Source: Acanthaster planci (taxonomy: Eukaryota > Echinodermata > Asteroidea > Valvatida > Acanthasteridae). Taken from it: 48,112 nucleotides of DNA. How positions within the stretch are numbered: the stretch's first letter is position 1; each line of letters opens with the position of its first letter. Below, piece by piece: positions 24,381-37,200 of the stretch. Position numbers and translations under genes: made by a program. The notes under the pieces are model-generated. The model was given only the letters and a program-made list of their open reading frames with translations. It did not search any database and was not told the origin of the DNA. The stretch spans positions 734,406 to 782,517 of the forward strand of contig NW_019091459.1 in NCBI RefSeq assembly GCF_001949145.1, given 5' to 3'.

Positions 24381-27300
24381 GTAAGTAAAAGAATCAAGCC
24401 CCAGCGAACGACCCTCTCCCATTAGCTGCCTTATCCACACAGACCGGCTCCATTCTCTATGCACACCAGAAGCTCTTGTTCTCTGGCCCCAAATTGTCCA
24501 TTTCATTTGTTGAAATGAAACAGATAACACTTTAGAAACATTTCTACCTGTGTTTCATTTAGTAACCAAGCTCTCAGAAATCCGATTTGGACCCGATTCA
24601 TTTTCAATAACAATGTACTACTCGGTTATGTGTGACAGCATTGATGTAAGAAAGATGTCAACGGAAAGAGGATGAGCTGTGATGAAAAATATAAAACTAT
24701 GTGACTTTGGCTTATTACCCCTTGACCTTGGAGTACTGTTTGATATACAATGACATCGGTTTTAATAAGAAATTAAAGCCTTTAGGTCAACTAAGGCACA
24801 TTTATCCCTTTGAACTGACGAAGGTTAAGTACACACACAAAATGCACAAAGAAATCAAATTTACAATGGAAAAAATATAATTTCTGACAAACCTCAGTGC
24901 AAATACAGCTGCAAAACATTGAGGTTTCTGCTTTCGGTGAAGTCAAACTTTCGCTCATAACTAAGCAAATGCGCATAGGCCTACACGTGAAAATCAAAAC
25001 ACCTTTGTAATATCACACGAGATTTTGAAGTTGGGTAAAATTGTTCTCAAAGGCTACAGAGGTATATACGAACTGCATTAAAACAGACGTTGCTGGGTCA
25101 TGAAGGAATACGAACACTTTTCTCCTCCATGGATACATTTACTACTGTAGCCGAATATTAGAAATATCACACCATAGAGGAATACTCACTGCAAATCAGA
25201 TATAGGTTGTCATTTAATGCACTGATTGCATATAACTTGAGACTCGATCCGGATTACATAATGTGCTTGTAGTCAAGTTGAAAGGAATTGCCACATCGAA
25301 ATGCGAAAGAAAATTACAGTCACATATTGAAGTCAGGTTCGAACCACTGTGGGATCACACGAGTCCCACAAGTCACTGACAACCACTTCCTGTGGATGCG
25401 TTTGCCACTCCCATGAATGGGCTTAATTTATTGTTTTTAATTCAATTGCAAGACTGTATTTGCCAGTAAAGGAGCTACAGCTGTGGCGTCATAGAACAAT
25501 TTTACCCCTTCTGCTTGGTAACGCAACGAACCCGTAATGCAACCTCTTACATATTACATTTTCACGTTAGCCTGAATTTATACATTTCGGGGTAAAAAGT
25601 GGTAACTAAAGGAATCTGCAAACATCAGAAATAATAACAACATAAAAGAGCGTACAAACGATATGTAGATATATAGAGTGGCATGGTATTTCCGTGATTC
25701 AGATCCTTAGTTGTCGTTGTTCAGAGGTTAAAGGATAATACAGGGATCGGTTCCCATACGCTCAATGTAAAATGTCCATCGTAAGATAATTTCTTTTCCA
25801 AATAGACCAGTGGTTATTCAAGTAAGCTATTAGGCCGAAAAAATCGCCTGTTCCTGGTCAGAAATTGGCTCCAGAAGTGGTGCCGCGACGTGGCTTGTTT
25901 TTTTCTTTTCTTTTCTTTTTCACTCACTTTTTTTTAAGATATACTTATAATAACGCGCGATGTCCAGTGTGGCTACATGCGTACGAACGGCACTGCCACC
26001 AAAACTGAAATAGACTGACACCTCACTGTTTACTGTTCTCCGCTTGTACACAGGACATAATATCACCTCGTTTGCATGGATCCCAGATTTAATTTTACAA
26101 TACAAATATGACGTCATCTGAAAAAGAGTGCCTAAATATGGGAGCCTAGAGGGACTCCCTATACATATTGCTCACCCGTACCCCCATCTAAGACACATTA
26201 AAATTACGCAGCAGCAGGATTACAATCAATCAAACAAATTTGGCAGATTTGGGACATTGTATTATACCAAAAAATAAAAACCTTTTAAAACCTCCCCACA
26301 AGTCTACGCTGACCATTTTGGCCTTACATGTCGAGCAGGCTTCTAAGCTAATGGAAGAGGAGTGGTGCTTGTTTACAAAATAAAGCAGAGTTGAAGAGAG
26401 GAAAATACTGAAAAACAACGTGCGACTTTCAAAATACAATTTTTTTTTCAAAATGAAGCAGAAATTATGCAAGAAGTTCTCAGTGTTGAATAGCAACTAC
26501 ATGTTTCACTAAAACCCTGCCAGAGCTCCTCTTAATTGTAAACGTCTGAACCTGTTTATTGATGAAATGGGAGAATTAAAAGGGTATCCTCAGTTGAAAA
26601 TAGTTTAAAACTGGCAAATTTGCAATGCAGGTGCGGCAGATTCATACAAATAATGAGGCTGGATAATTAGGGAATTATTATTATACGTGTAATACATAGA
26701 TGCCACGGTATACCTTTAACATACATGACAAGAAGCCCTCTCTAACTTGTGACTCACTCCCCTTCTCTCCTTTCCCTCGGTAAACCCTTCATGGAAGAAA
26801 AAGAAAACTGGAAGCTGGAGAATCTTTGGTAATTAACTGCTCCAAACTGAAAATAACCTGTTAGATCGATATTTGTAAGCTGGAAATATAGTATTCCTCC
26901 ATAAGTGTCTCAATAGGATACAGTCACCTGTGTACTCTTCTGGAATAACGCAGAAAGAGAATGAACAAAACACTCTTGAGTATTATCATGTGGGTCATGT
27001 CATGAAGGCTGACAGCAAAACGTTTGGACCAAAACCACAAAGAAAGGCAAGTTTACTTAAAAACATAAATTTGATTAGGGAAAAGAAAGGATCATCAACG
27101 AAGAAAAAAATGTGAGCGCTCCAAAATAGGAATAAATGACCATATAGAGATGACATGCAATGAGGCATGAGGGAAAGGACAAGGACTAGAGCATTTTTGG
27201 TGAGGAGTACGTGCGAATATATACCTCTTGGTTTTGTACTAATCCTGAAGCATTTAAACGGGCTCTTTTGGAGCATTTTGTTGGACTACGCGGGTATACT

Positions 27301-28243
27301 TCCTACTCGGCATTTTGTGATGAGGAGAATCATGGAGGAGGGACACAGAAGGATTTTGAACTGCCAGGGCTGTAACATTTGGCCAATTACCGCTTTCTGG
27401 CATGCCTGGTATGTCCATAGCCAGAGCGCAGCGAACGCTTGCTACGCACAATCTGTTTCACAACCACAAAACCCCTTTGCACCCTGTGATCACCGCAGCA
27501 ATTTGTCGCTGGTAATCTACATCCTTAAAAGTTTGTGACAACGTTGAACTTCCTGGTCACAGCGATAATCTATATTTAATTGCAAGTAAAAACTACAAGT
27601 ATTGCTAGGATATTACTGGCCCCACTTATCCAGCTAAGATGTAGGCAGTAAGCAGGTATTTTTGGAATGTTCTCTCTTATTCGTCTGACTCAGTAGCGAC
27701 CGTAATTGATCACTTTGAAGTGCCTGAGTTGCAACTCCTTCTGTGTCCTTCCTCTATGCGCCTACATAGCGGGATACCATTGGGCTCTCCATACAAAAAT
27801 GGCTTACCTTGCTTATATGCATTTTGGGTGTGCCTTGGTCTATGAGAGGATCGAGTGCTTTGCAACGCTAGGTTACGGTTGATCATGTCTGTAGCAGTAA
27901 TAACAAATTATTGTGGTAATAAGTAGGTATGATTAATATTATTATATTAATATAAAAGATTGAAACAAAACCAACATACAAAAAGAAACAAAAGCAACAA
28001 AGCAAACACAAGTGACAGATCTCAGGGATTTCTTCTCGTCTTAATACGATACCTGGTTGATTCAGGTGATTTACATTTATGATTGCGACTGCTGTAGATA
28101 CCTTCGTCATAAAACTCAAATAACAGTTCAACAGTAAAAAAGGCCTTCCTTGTCAACTACGCTTGTATTTTTGGCTTGTTACAAAGAAGCTTTCAAGGAT
28201 TTTTTGGGGAGGGCGGGGTTTGGTTTCTTTGTTCCTTGCGTGG

Positions 28244-31200
28244 TTAAACACAAACCCTCAATTTATCCCCGTTTACCATTTGTTTTCTACAATGCGTATA
28301 AGGTAACCAACCTTGTAAATCAGTAGCCAAGTCATTACGGCCAACGTCATCTAAAGTAGACACCAGGTCAGCAAGCTGACCGCCCCCTTGATGCCACCAC
28401 AACAACATTTGAAACATGGCGTTCCCAATACTTCCACGGTTATTTTCTTTCAGTTGGAATATCTTTGAAGAGCTGACTCCCAAAGTTGTAGCTAGTCTCT
28501 CCCATTCTTCGCCTAGCTCTGAGGCTATCTGACTCAAAAGCTTTTCATGGTCTGTACTTTTTCTCTGGAAAATGATACAAATTGAAAGGAAATAAATTAA
28601 AGCCACAAAGTTGATAATGGTAAACCCTGAGGCTCTTGAAAACTAAATTAAAAGCGGTAATTCTTGAAGGAAAACCATCTCATTTCCTGGGATTTATAAC
28701 ATTCGGTCATGAATTTCATTTACCAATGGCACACCATCGGACTGGATACAAAATGGAGCATATGAAAGCGACTCTGTCGGTTGCGCTATACTCCGAGAAG
28801 TTGAGGGGGCAGTCTGGCCCCATTTGACCTTGGGCAGTCTGGCACAATTTAACTTTTGCTACAGAAATAGGAAAAGCAAAATAATATGCACTCTGTTTAT
28901 CAATCATGTGTTCCTGTATTACATAGAGTAAAGCAACAGTAAGTTTTGTTTATTTCATCTTTTCTGATGTTGCTAATGCGGTTTAAGTACATGTACTCCG
29001 AAATCAAACTGACAATCCGTGAACAGACTGGCTGCAAGGAATGATGAAATAGACAAAAAAACTTACTATTGCTTTACTCTATGTAATACAGGAACACATG
29101 ATTGTTCAATAAATTATGTTAAAATAGAATGCAGCCTATTTACAAATCTCAAATTAATAAGGTGAGGGTCACATCCCCGGTTACTCCCAAACCCGTGGAG
29201 ATTTTTAATACGGAAACCTTTTGTGGCAGCCAAGGGAGCAGGCCCGTTTGGGGGAAGTTTACCGCCAGGTGCAGCAAGCCGGAGAGCAGCCACAAGTGCG
29301 CACTGGGGTAGAGGACAGGGTGAGACACAAGGGGTGCAACAGACACAAACGGACACGTCTGCCTAATTAATAACTCCCTCCTCTCCACGCACTATTGATG
29401 ATGCGACCTCTACAGGCCTTGGCAATCTCCTAGACAGGTCTTGGTCCCTGTACAGGTGTAAGCTATGGGCACAGTTTGCTAAATTTACATCCACCAAATT
29501 CCCCGTAAGACTACTGCCCCGTGGATGATGTATATTAAATCTAAAGATCCCATGGTAAGTTGCTTACCGCGACAGACTGTGGGGGAGCAGTAAGTGAAAA
29601 GTGTACGGTGACTGAAACTAACCGGGACGGAACTGCTATAGCACATGGGACTGACGGCGAAGGAACTGACCCGCATGGCACGATCGCACTTGTATATCGC
29701 GCAGGCCACCAGCCTGGAGCCACCAGCCACAACGCAAATCGGGCCCCGCCGACGTCAGGGCAAACCACGACGGCTCGGAAGAGACATGCAAACTGCCATT
29801 GCGCCACACTATTTATAAAATTATCATTGTTTAAAAAATATTTACAATTTTGGTGTTCAAGTTACACGATATGAATTGCGACCGGGACTTTTGTTTAGCT
29901 GCACGATATTTATCTACAGATTAATTGAACGTAGAATTTAAAATGATTTTTGCTGACACTGCAGCGATGGTTGGTTTATGTCTTGGCCAGTCAGGAACTC
30001 TCGGACTCTCTCGGACTTGTTTCGCCACAGAGTAGCGTACTATATACGAGACAACAGCTGCCTGACCCTTCTGTACAATGGTCTTGAGTTGACACTGGCC
30101 TTGAGTTGGCAATGGTCTTGAGTTGACACTGGTCTTGACTTGACATTGGTCCTAAGTTGACAATGGTTTTGATTTGACACTGGTCTTGACCTGACACTGG
30201 TTCTGAGTTGACACTGGCCTTGAGGTGACACTGGCCTGAGTTGACACTGGGTCTTGAATTGACACTGGTCCTGAGTTGACACTGGTCCTGAGTTGACACT
30301 GGCATTAAGTTGACACTGGTCCTGGGTTGACACTGGTCCTGAGTTGACACTGGTCTTGAGTTGTCCCTTAGGTTTCTTCTGGCTAGTCCTGAAATCGGAC
30401 TGCTTGTATGCTTGTCTGTTGCCCACAGTAGAACCCTACGTAAAAGGAACACGGACCAACACCCATCTAGAACAAATGTTCGACAACGTGCAAGGGTGTG
30501 CTTCAATAAAAGGTCATTGGGAGTCAGTGCTTGAAGTTCATTTGAATTTGTTACACATACATGTACATTGATCGGATGATCATTCAGGATGGCTTCTACC
30601 TCGTCATTAAATCGATGCTTCAGCTCATGCAACATTCCAGTTATTATCGTTCTCAGACATGTAAATATTACCCCACAATCCTTACTCCAGATCTGCCTCG
30701 TTTCACTATCAGCGGCCCAAAGTAATCCATGTCCACATTGGTGAAAGGAGAATGGTTAGCTTCAAGACGTTCAGCTGGTAGGTTAACCATCACTTGTTCA
30801 TCTTGTCTACCTTGATACTTTCAACAGGTCAAATATCTAAGAGCAATCTTCTTTGAAGTACCATTTGCTCCAATTATCAAATACATTTGCCTCACATGAG
30901 CCAGCATGGCATTTTTTTTCTTGATGACTTACACGTCTATGGGCATCGTCAAGTAGCAGCATCGACAGTGGTGAATCCTTAAGTACAATAATTGGGTGTC
31001 TAGAACTAAACAGGAGAACAGTTGCTTCGCCAATTCGTTTCCCGGCCCTCATGATTCCTTTCACTAATACTAGACTAATACAGACCCAATGTTAATTATA
31101 TATAACGGGTTTGCCCTTACCCAGCGTATATTAATAAGCACTGTATGCTTAGTGGTTGTCCGAGAGCTTGCGGAAAAAACCTCACACGCTTACTCGGGTG

Positions 31201-34200
31201 AGACTCAAACCCACATCTCCCCAACGCAAAAAATACATCTTGAAAAAAGCCCCAATGTTGTTTTACCAAACTCAAATCAGTTTTGCGTTTTATTGCGTCA
31301 TGACCGCGTGTGGGGTAAGCCTTGCTTTGATTATTAATCCCGACCATTACGTATCGGCTTTGATGAACTTTCACGTCTATTACACCGTTCGAAAAATATT
31401 TGCAAAGTGCAAATTCCTGCTACCCAACAACGACCTATTTGACCCACATAATAATTACTACGATCACGCTGCTTTATCGACACTTGCCGCGAGTTTAACG
31501 TGGATCAAAAAAGAAAAATTTAAACAAACGTGCGACCCTGATTCAAGTGGTCTCGGAACCGCTTACCATTATGACATTGCTGGATTTTTAAACATGGCAC
31601 CTATAATTATCTCCCCGCTCCGGGAAAAAACTATGATCCAAAACCAGTTATAATGAATATGGTCTTGAGGGTAACCTGGTGGGCTTTCATTAGCAACCCG
31701 TGGGCTCAGGTCTCCCGTTGAGATGTTTAATTGGTTGGATTGAACAAGATTACAACGTCAAAACGGCGTGGCAAGACTTTATTCCTTACAAAAGCAAGCT
31801 CAAAGACGTGGGAATTATTTGCGTAAACAATTCAATTAGAACATATGTCTGGTCATTGTTGGGAGTACAGGCTAATATTAAAACCAGCGTATTAACTAAA
31901 GGAAATAGATTAGATGCCCAACATCGGTCTGTCGCAAACGTAGAATCAAAAATCAATGCGGAACCAAATCTCAAAGAATCTATCGATGATTAGCAAAATT
32001 CGTTACAATATGCTACATCTCCTTTAATTGATGTCATAAGACCAGGTTTGTATTTAATTCCATCAGACATGACCCTACAGATTGGAACGTATGAAAGGTA
32101 TAACAACCACCTTCAGATCGCAGCACCTGACATGCAGTCGGGATATCAGACTGATATAGACACAGATGACGTTGTTGAACGATTTTGAAGAAGAAAGTCA
32201 GGTATTTACCCCAGGGGAAACAACTACTGATCAACCACCTCAACCCCCACAACCCAAAACCAAAACTTCACAATCACCACAACAACCACCGACGAAAACG
32301 AACAATGGTATAAAGCTGATGTTGATACGATCGTATGAGACATTGGTGGTTTATAAACTTTGTTTGGTTTAACAGACAATCTTTGTAAGATTGGTAATGT
32401 AGGTCTTGCTCAGTTACGACCTTTGTGACACCTTTGGCTTTTTGAGTATCAAGTTATCTTTGTGTTTGACGGAATACATCTTTGGACGGATACAAATGGC
32501 TTCACCGATTTTTTCATCATTTCGATATAACTCATGCCACATTCTTTGGAATATAAAACTTTCTTAAAACTGGGTTTATTCACCATGCGTTTAAATTTTA
32601 TGACGTCAGAATCGTTGTTGTCGCGCATTATTTTTGTGTTACAACGTTTGCAAACATTTTCCATTGTTTTGCCATGCACTGCATTGTTGGCCAGTTTGAA
32701 AAAGTCTTTATCAATGCGATGTTTAGCTTGTTTACGAAGGTCTGTATGTTTTGTTCAATGTAGCTACGTAACGTAGGCCATTGTCTAAATTGTATCACAC
32801 AGTGTACTTTTGTCAATTTGACACCAAGTAGTAAATATAGCTGTAGTAATCGAAATTGTGCCACATAGCCTTCTTTAGGTACCAACGTAGCAATAAGCTT
32901 TTTAACTTTTATGGCTTTGTTGACAAGCATTGATTTTTGTTGCAGGCTAAAATAATCGAGTTTCATTTTTATGTTTTGAGGGCTAAAGTAAATTAAAAAG
33001 ATCGTTTAAGTCTAACAGAACATTCAGATCAATCTCGATCATGTATCCACGGGTTGCCCACGAGATCTAAATTGGGAATGTATTCTGTGGTAAAACTTTG
33101 TGGATTTTTAACCCATCGAAAGTTTGAAAATGGCAAATACTAATTCATGGCCCATCCATACAAATTATTTGCATCTAGATACAACGAATCACTTGTAGGC
33201 TCGCTTGGGTTGTATTCAGCGAAGTGTTTGTTGTTGGCTTTGGCATGACGTTTACCCCCCACGTTTGAAATGCCTCCTCGTTTACAGTGCTTATTAATAT
33301 ACGTTGGGGAGGGGCAAACTGTTATATATAACTTCCTCGTTTAGCTTTTTCAAAAAACAAGTGTTTGTGAATGTCTGTTAATACGGTTGAGCATGACTGT
33401 GTTTAAACAACGTGTCCCAAATAAATCCTGGAGATGTGTCATAATTGGTGGGATCGAGGCTATAATTTTTATAGCATATATTTCTAAAATTATGAAACAC
33501 GTCTGCTAAAATCAGAGTGTCTGTTTTAATATATAGATCGTTTTGACATCCAGACGTTGTCCACACTTGTTGAGCGTCGGTGTGTTCTTCATCAGTAACG
33601 CTTGCCCGTTTGAGTGAGCTTTATATACAACGCTTTTTGGGGTGGAAGTTGCGTTTCGTTTTACTTTTCAATAGAGTTCATATACTCATAAGGAAAAATG
33701 CCTTTTTGTATAAGCAAACTTTTTTATCAAGTTTACCAATGTGATCAAGTTTGTCTTTTGGACACGCTTTAACAATGGTATCTAACGACGATGCTATAAA
33801 CAGTTACGAGTCTATAAATCAAAGTTGACCTAAAACTAAATGAGATATTTTCTTCGCTATTTTTTCGCTACATGTAATCAAGTCTGTATAAAGATTGCCT
33901 TCAAACGTAGCTGCTCCTTGAATAATGAGATGCGCGTCATAATTTTCTAGGTTTGAAGTATCAGGGGAATCGTCAAGCACTACTTGGAGTTTCGTCAAGC
34001 ACTACTTGGAGTTGTAAATTGTAATTAGAGCGGGCCGCGCCTCTAAAGACACCCGTTACGTGGCAATGATCTCTGACTTTAGGATTTCTTTGAAAAACGT
34101 TTGTTACACACTAAACAATGATCGTCACCTTCTGTCTCACTCAGCTCATCAAACCAACATTCATACTTGTTGTATCAAATAGATTTTTCGCATATCCAAC

Positions 34201-37200
34201 ACTTTCTGGCATAATTATATTGTCGTTCTTGTTTGGAGGTGTGTTTCGGGGTTTGCAAAGACATCGTTAATTTTTTCAACTTCTTCCATGAGACTTAGAA
34301 CAAATATTTGCGGCACATTTGACCCTCGATAAAGTTTTTCAGCAGTTTTTTGCCATCACAACGCATTACCGCGTAATAGAAACCGCAAGCAACATGTTTT
34401 TTGTGGTCGAGATTTGTCACTCGTTTTTACTAAGATTGATTCAAAATCAGCAGAAATCACAAATTGTTTGTATCTAAAATTTCTAAAAACTACGGTGGGG
34501 GGATTCTTCATATAGTTTTGGTTCTGGCATTTCAACAAAACAAGCAGGACTTCCTTCACCTTTACATTCTTTAAAATGTTTGTCTAAATCAGCTTGTTTA
34601 TTAAAGTATGAATTGCAACCATCGCAAATATACTTTTACCGTTGTGATTGTTGATTTGTGTCCCAAAAAGTTTTGATTTGTCTTTGTTCCAACAAAAGTA
34701 ACTTTTAACGACTAGTTTTGAACCTTATGAATCAACAATAACAAATTGTTTCTTCCATGGTATACAGTAGGTTTGCACGAGGATGGCTCACTTTGTTTGC
34801 TTCTCTGGGTGCACAATTCTTTGAAAGCTGTAAAATAAAACATGCTCCTTCTTGCTGTTTAATTAACCTTTTTAGGTTCTACCTCAGCAATTTTTGAGCG
34901 GCTTTTTGATTGCCTATTTTTTTCTTCTGGTTCACGGTATTCATACCCAAACACGTCGTTTTTTCTTCGCGTATATTATATCCCGGTGTATTTTTAATTT
35001 GTTGTAAAACGTTTGAGGAGTATTTACCTAAGGCTGCCCTCAAACACCCTCGTACACATTGTTGGTCTTCAGTTTTTATATTAATCAAAGCTTTTTTTAG
35101 CTTTGAAAAATTTATCGAGTTCGATATAACTGCTTCCACCTATATCTCCATACCTAACATTGTTGATTTAAAATGTGTTTATTTCATCTACAATATACCC
35201 TGAACCTTATTTTACAACGCTCAATTTGTTCAACACAGTTATCTCTATGTTTAAGCATAATTTGATTAATTCAATTGACACGCGATATAAAGGTGTATCA
35301 AGTTTTAAATGTATATTGTAAAGTTTTGCCAAGGTCGTCATCAGGTCCAAGATCTCGATTAAAAAAATCTACAACCATTGTTGATTGAAGTTTAATTTGT
35401 CGATTTGAGTTAATCTCTTTCCACACTGATATAATTTTGTCGCGAATGAGTTTGTTGTAATAGTTGTAAAAAGTCATAACATCTGCAGGGATTTGATCTG
35501 GTTTATATTCAAAATTTATACTATTATTTTAAAACCTAGCGATTTCTTCTGTAGCGTCTCGATCAAATTTGCCATAGTCTGATTAAGATTTAATCGTACG
35601 TATATAATCACATCTTGTAAACCGTCCGTGTCGTTCTGTAGGTGTGACCGTTAAATTTTGCGATTCAACGAGTCGTTTGAGGTGTTCCTTTTTACGTCTC
35701 GTGATATTTGTGTAATCTTTGAGGTAATATTGGATAGCTTTAATATAGTCCTTTATAAAATATCGACGCGCATTTGGATTTTTGGAAGGGGGGAAGTTTA
35801 ATTTGAAATCTTTGATGTATTGCTTGAGACTGTCTTGTGACCACGATCTAAGGTCATCGTTATATATCACTTTATAATATTATTTATAAAATATCTATTT
35901 GTTTCAAAGTAATTTTACGTTATCTAATTTAATGTTTTAGCTCCTAAGGATGTAAAGTGTAGGGTAACTCATCAGCTATAATGTCGTCGTCATTGTCTTC
36001 GTCGCTGTCGTCGTCACTAAATCCCTCAATGCTTTGAGAGCTGTCTCCTTTGAAATATTTGTCTTCTTTTTCTAAATGAGCCTATGCGCCTTATACTGAC
36101 GCTCGTTCCACAAGGCCTTGCACCATGCGTTCCATAATGCTTGTTATCTACGCTAATAAATGGTTTAATGCCGCATCGTACATTTTCATATTGATCCAAA
36201 TTAATTTCTTCATTAAATTTCCATTTATAAACCATCATGGGAGTGGTAATCTCAATGTTTTCAGCCTTCCTTTTTCTAAGTAATTTAATAAACATACTTT
36301 TCTGATCTTTTTAATTCAATGAATAAATAGGTTTTATCGTGTCTTCTATCATATTTTGTATTTTTATTCTCGCTCGCTTTATAAGCTGTAGAATTGTAAC
36401 GATATCTTTTTTTGACTGCGAGGCAATAAATTTGTACGCTTCATAATTAATGTCATCTAAAACGTTTATTTCTTTTTTCGGGTGATAACATATTTGATAA
36501 CCAGTTATATCTGATGATTTGCACGAGCTTCCAATTTTATAAGTGGACTGAATGCCAAAGCATAATGTTTCGGGCATCGTAATTAAAAGTTTACATTTCT
36601 CGTCCTTGTAACAGTAGCGCATAGATAAAAACCAAAACCATTTCTTGTTATGGGTTCTTCTATAACGAGATTCTTTGAATCAAAAGGTCCACATACAGCG
36701 TTTGGATCTTTAAAATTTTGATTGAGCAATTCGTGGTCATCAGTTACAATATATGTTTTGGTTGTCATCGTTTTAGTTTTAACTTCATTTAGCAGAAAAA
36801 TAGGAGAAAACCAGTTTTGTTCGAGATTTTCTTCGCAACAAAGTTGATATACTTTGACCACGACAGCTGTATCTGTGGTAGTGATGAATTTTTCCTTTAC
36901 AGCTGTTTGATCATTTTGAAACTTTATAGCAAGCTCCGCGCCTATGTTGGCAAAGAACAAATTAAATGATTTTTCAAAACTGTATTTTGAACTATGGTGC
37001 ACTCTTTTTTGAGTTTTCGATGGAAATAAATCTGAAATGTTATTATTTAGGAAAGCAACCTAATGATGAGCCACGAGTTTGGCCAAAAGAGTACGATGTT
37101 GTCGCCCTGTTGATATTAATTGTACCACTTTGATGAAAAGAGCTCCATTGTGCAAGGAGTAAAAAAAACAAGTACTTTAACAAAGCAAGGGTCTACCTTT

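Larger units (their letters stand above)
19837..28243. other. Long gene-poor region between two convergent genes
   Basis: The stretch lies between the stop of RRM-TatD and the stop of the death-domain gene, so the two genes converge here. It contains the 3' flanks of both, a TA/GA microsatellite at 23098-23183 and one weak exon candidate near 24254-24380. Other open frames are short and lack family features or splice context. I see no RNA gene. Confidence 0.5.
31096..37002. mobile_element. Decayed Polinton/Maverick element
   Basis: A block of AT-rich sequence holds a minus-strand protein-primed family B polymerase pseudogene (32430-35139), further minus-strand frames (35583-35870, 36026-37002) and opposite-strand frames (31156-32372). 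Opposed gene blocks and a pPolB gene are characteristic of Polintons and related adinto-like elements. I could not identify an integrase, ATPase, protease or capsid gene with confidence, nor terminal inverted repeats. Boundaries are therefore approximate and set by the coding remnants. The element lies in the last intron of the death-domain gene. Confidence 0.72.

Noticed and set aside
25333-25345. GGTTCGAACC, a tRNA B-box-like word
   Set aside because: No convincing A box or cloverleaf could be drawn on either strand, so no tRNA or tRNA-derived SINE is called.
27167-27538. 123-codon plus-strand frame
   Set aside because: No recognisable domain, no splice context and composition like surrounding non-coding DNA.
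29560-29874. 104-codon plus-strand Thr/Gly/Ala-rich frame
   Set aside because: The opposite strand is equally open and no family or splice signal supports it; probably a fragment of non-coding repeat in the intron.
29991-30635. A 214-codon minus-strand frame as one gene
   Set aside because: It joins a BEL/Pao integrase remnant to a 17-bp minisatellite; no single protein is implied.
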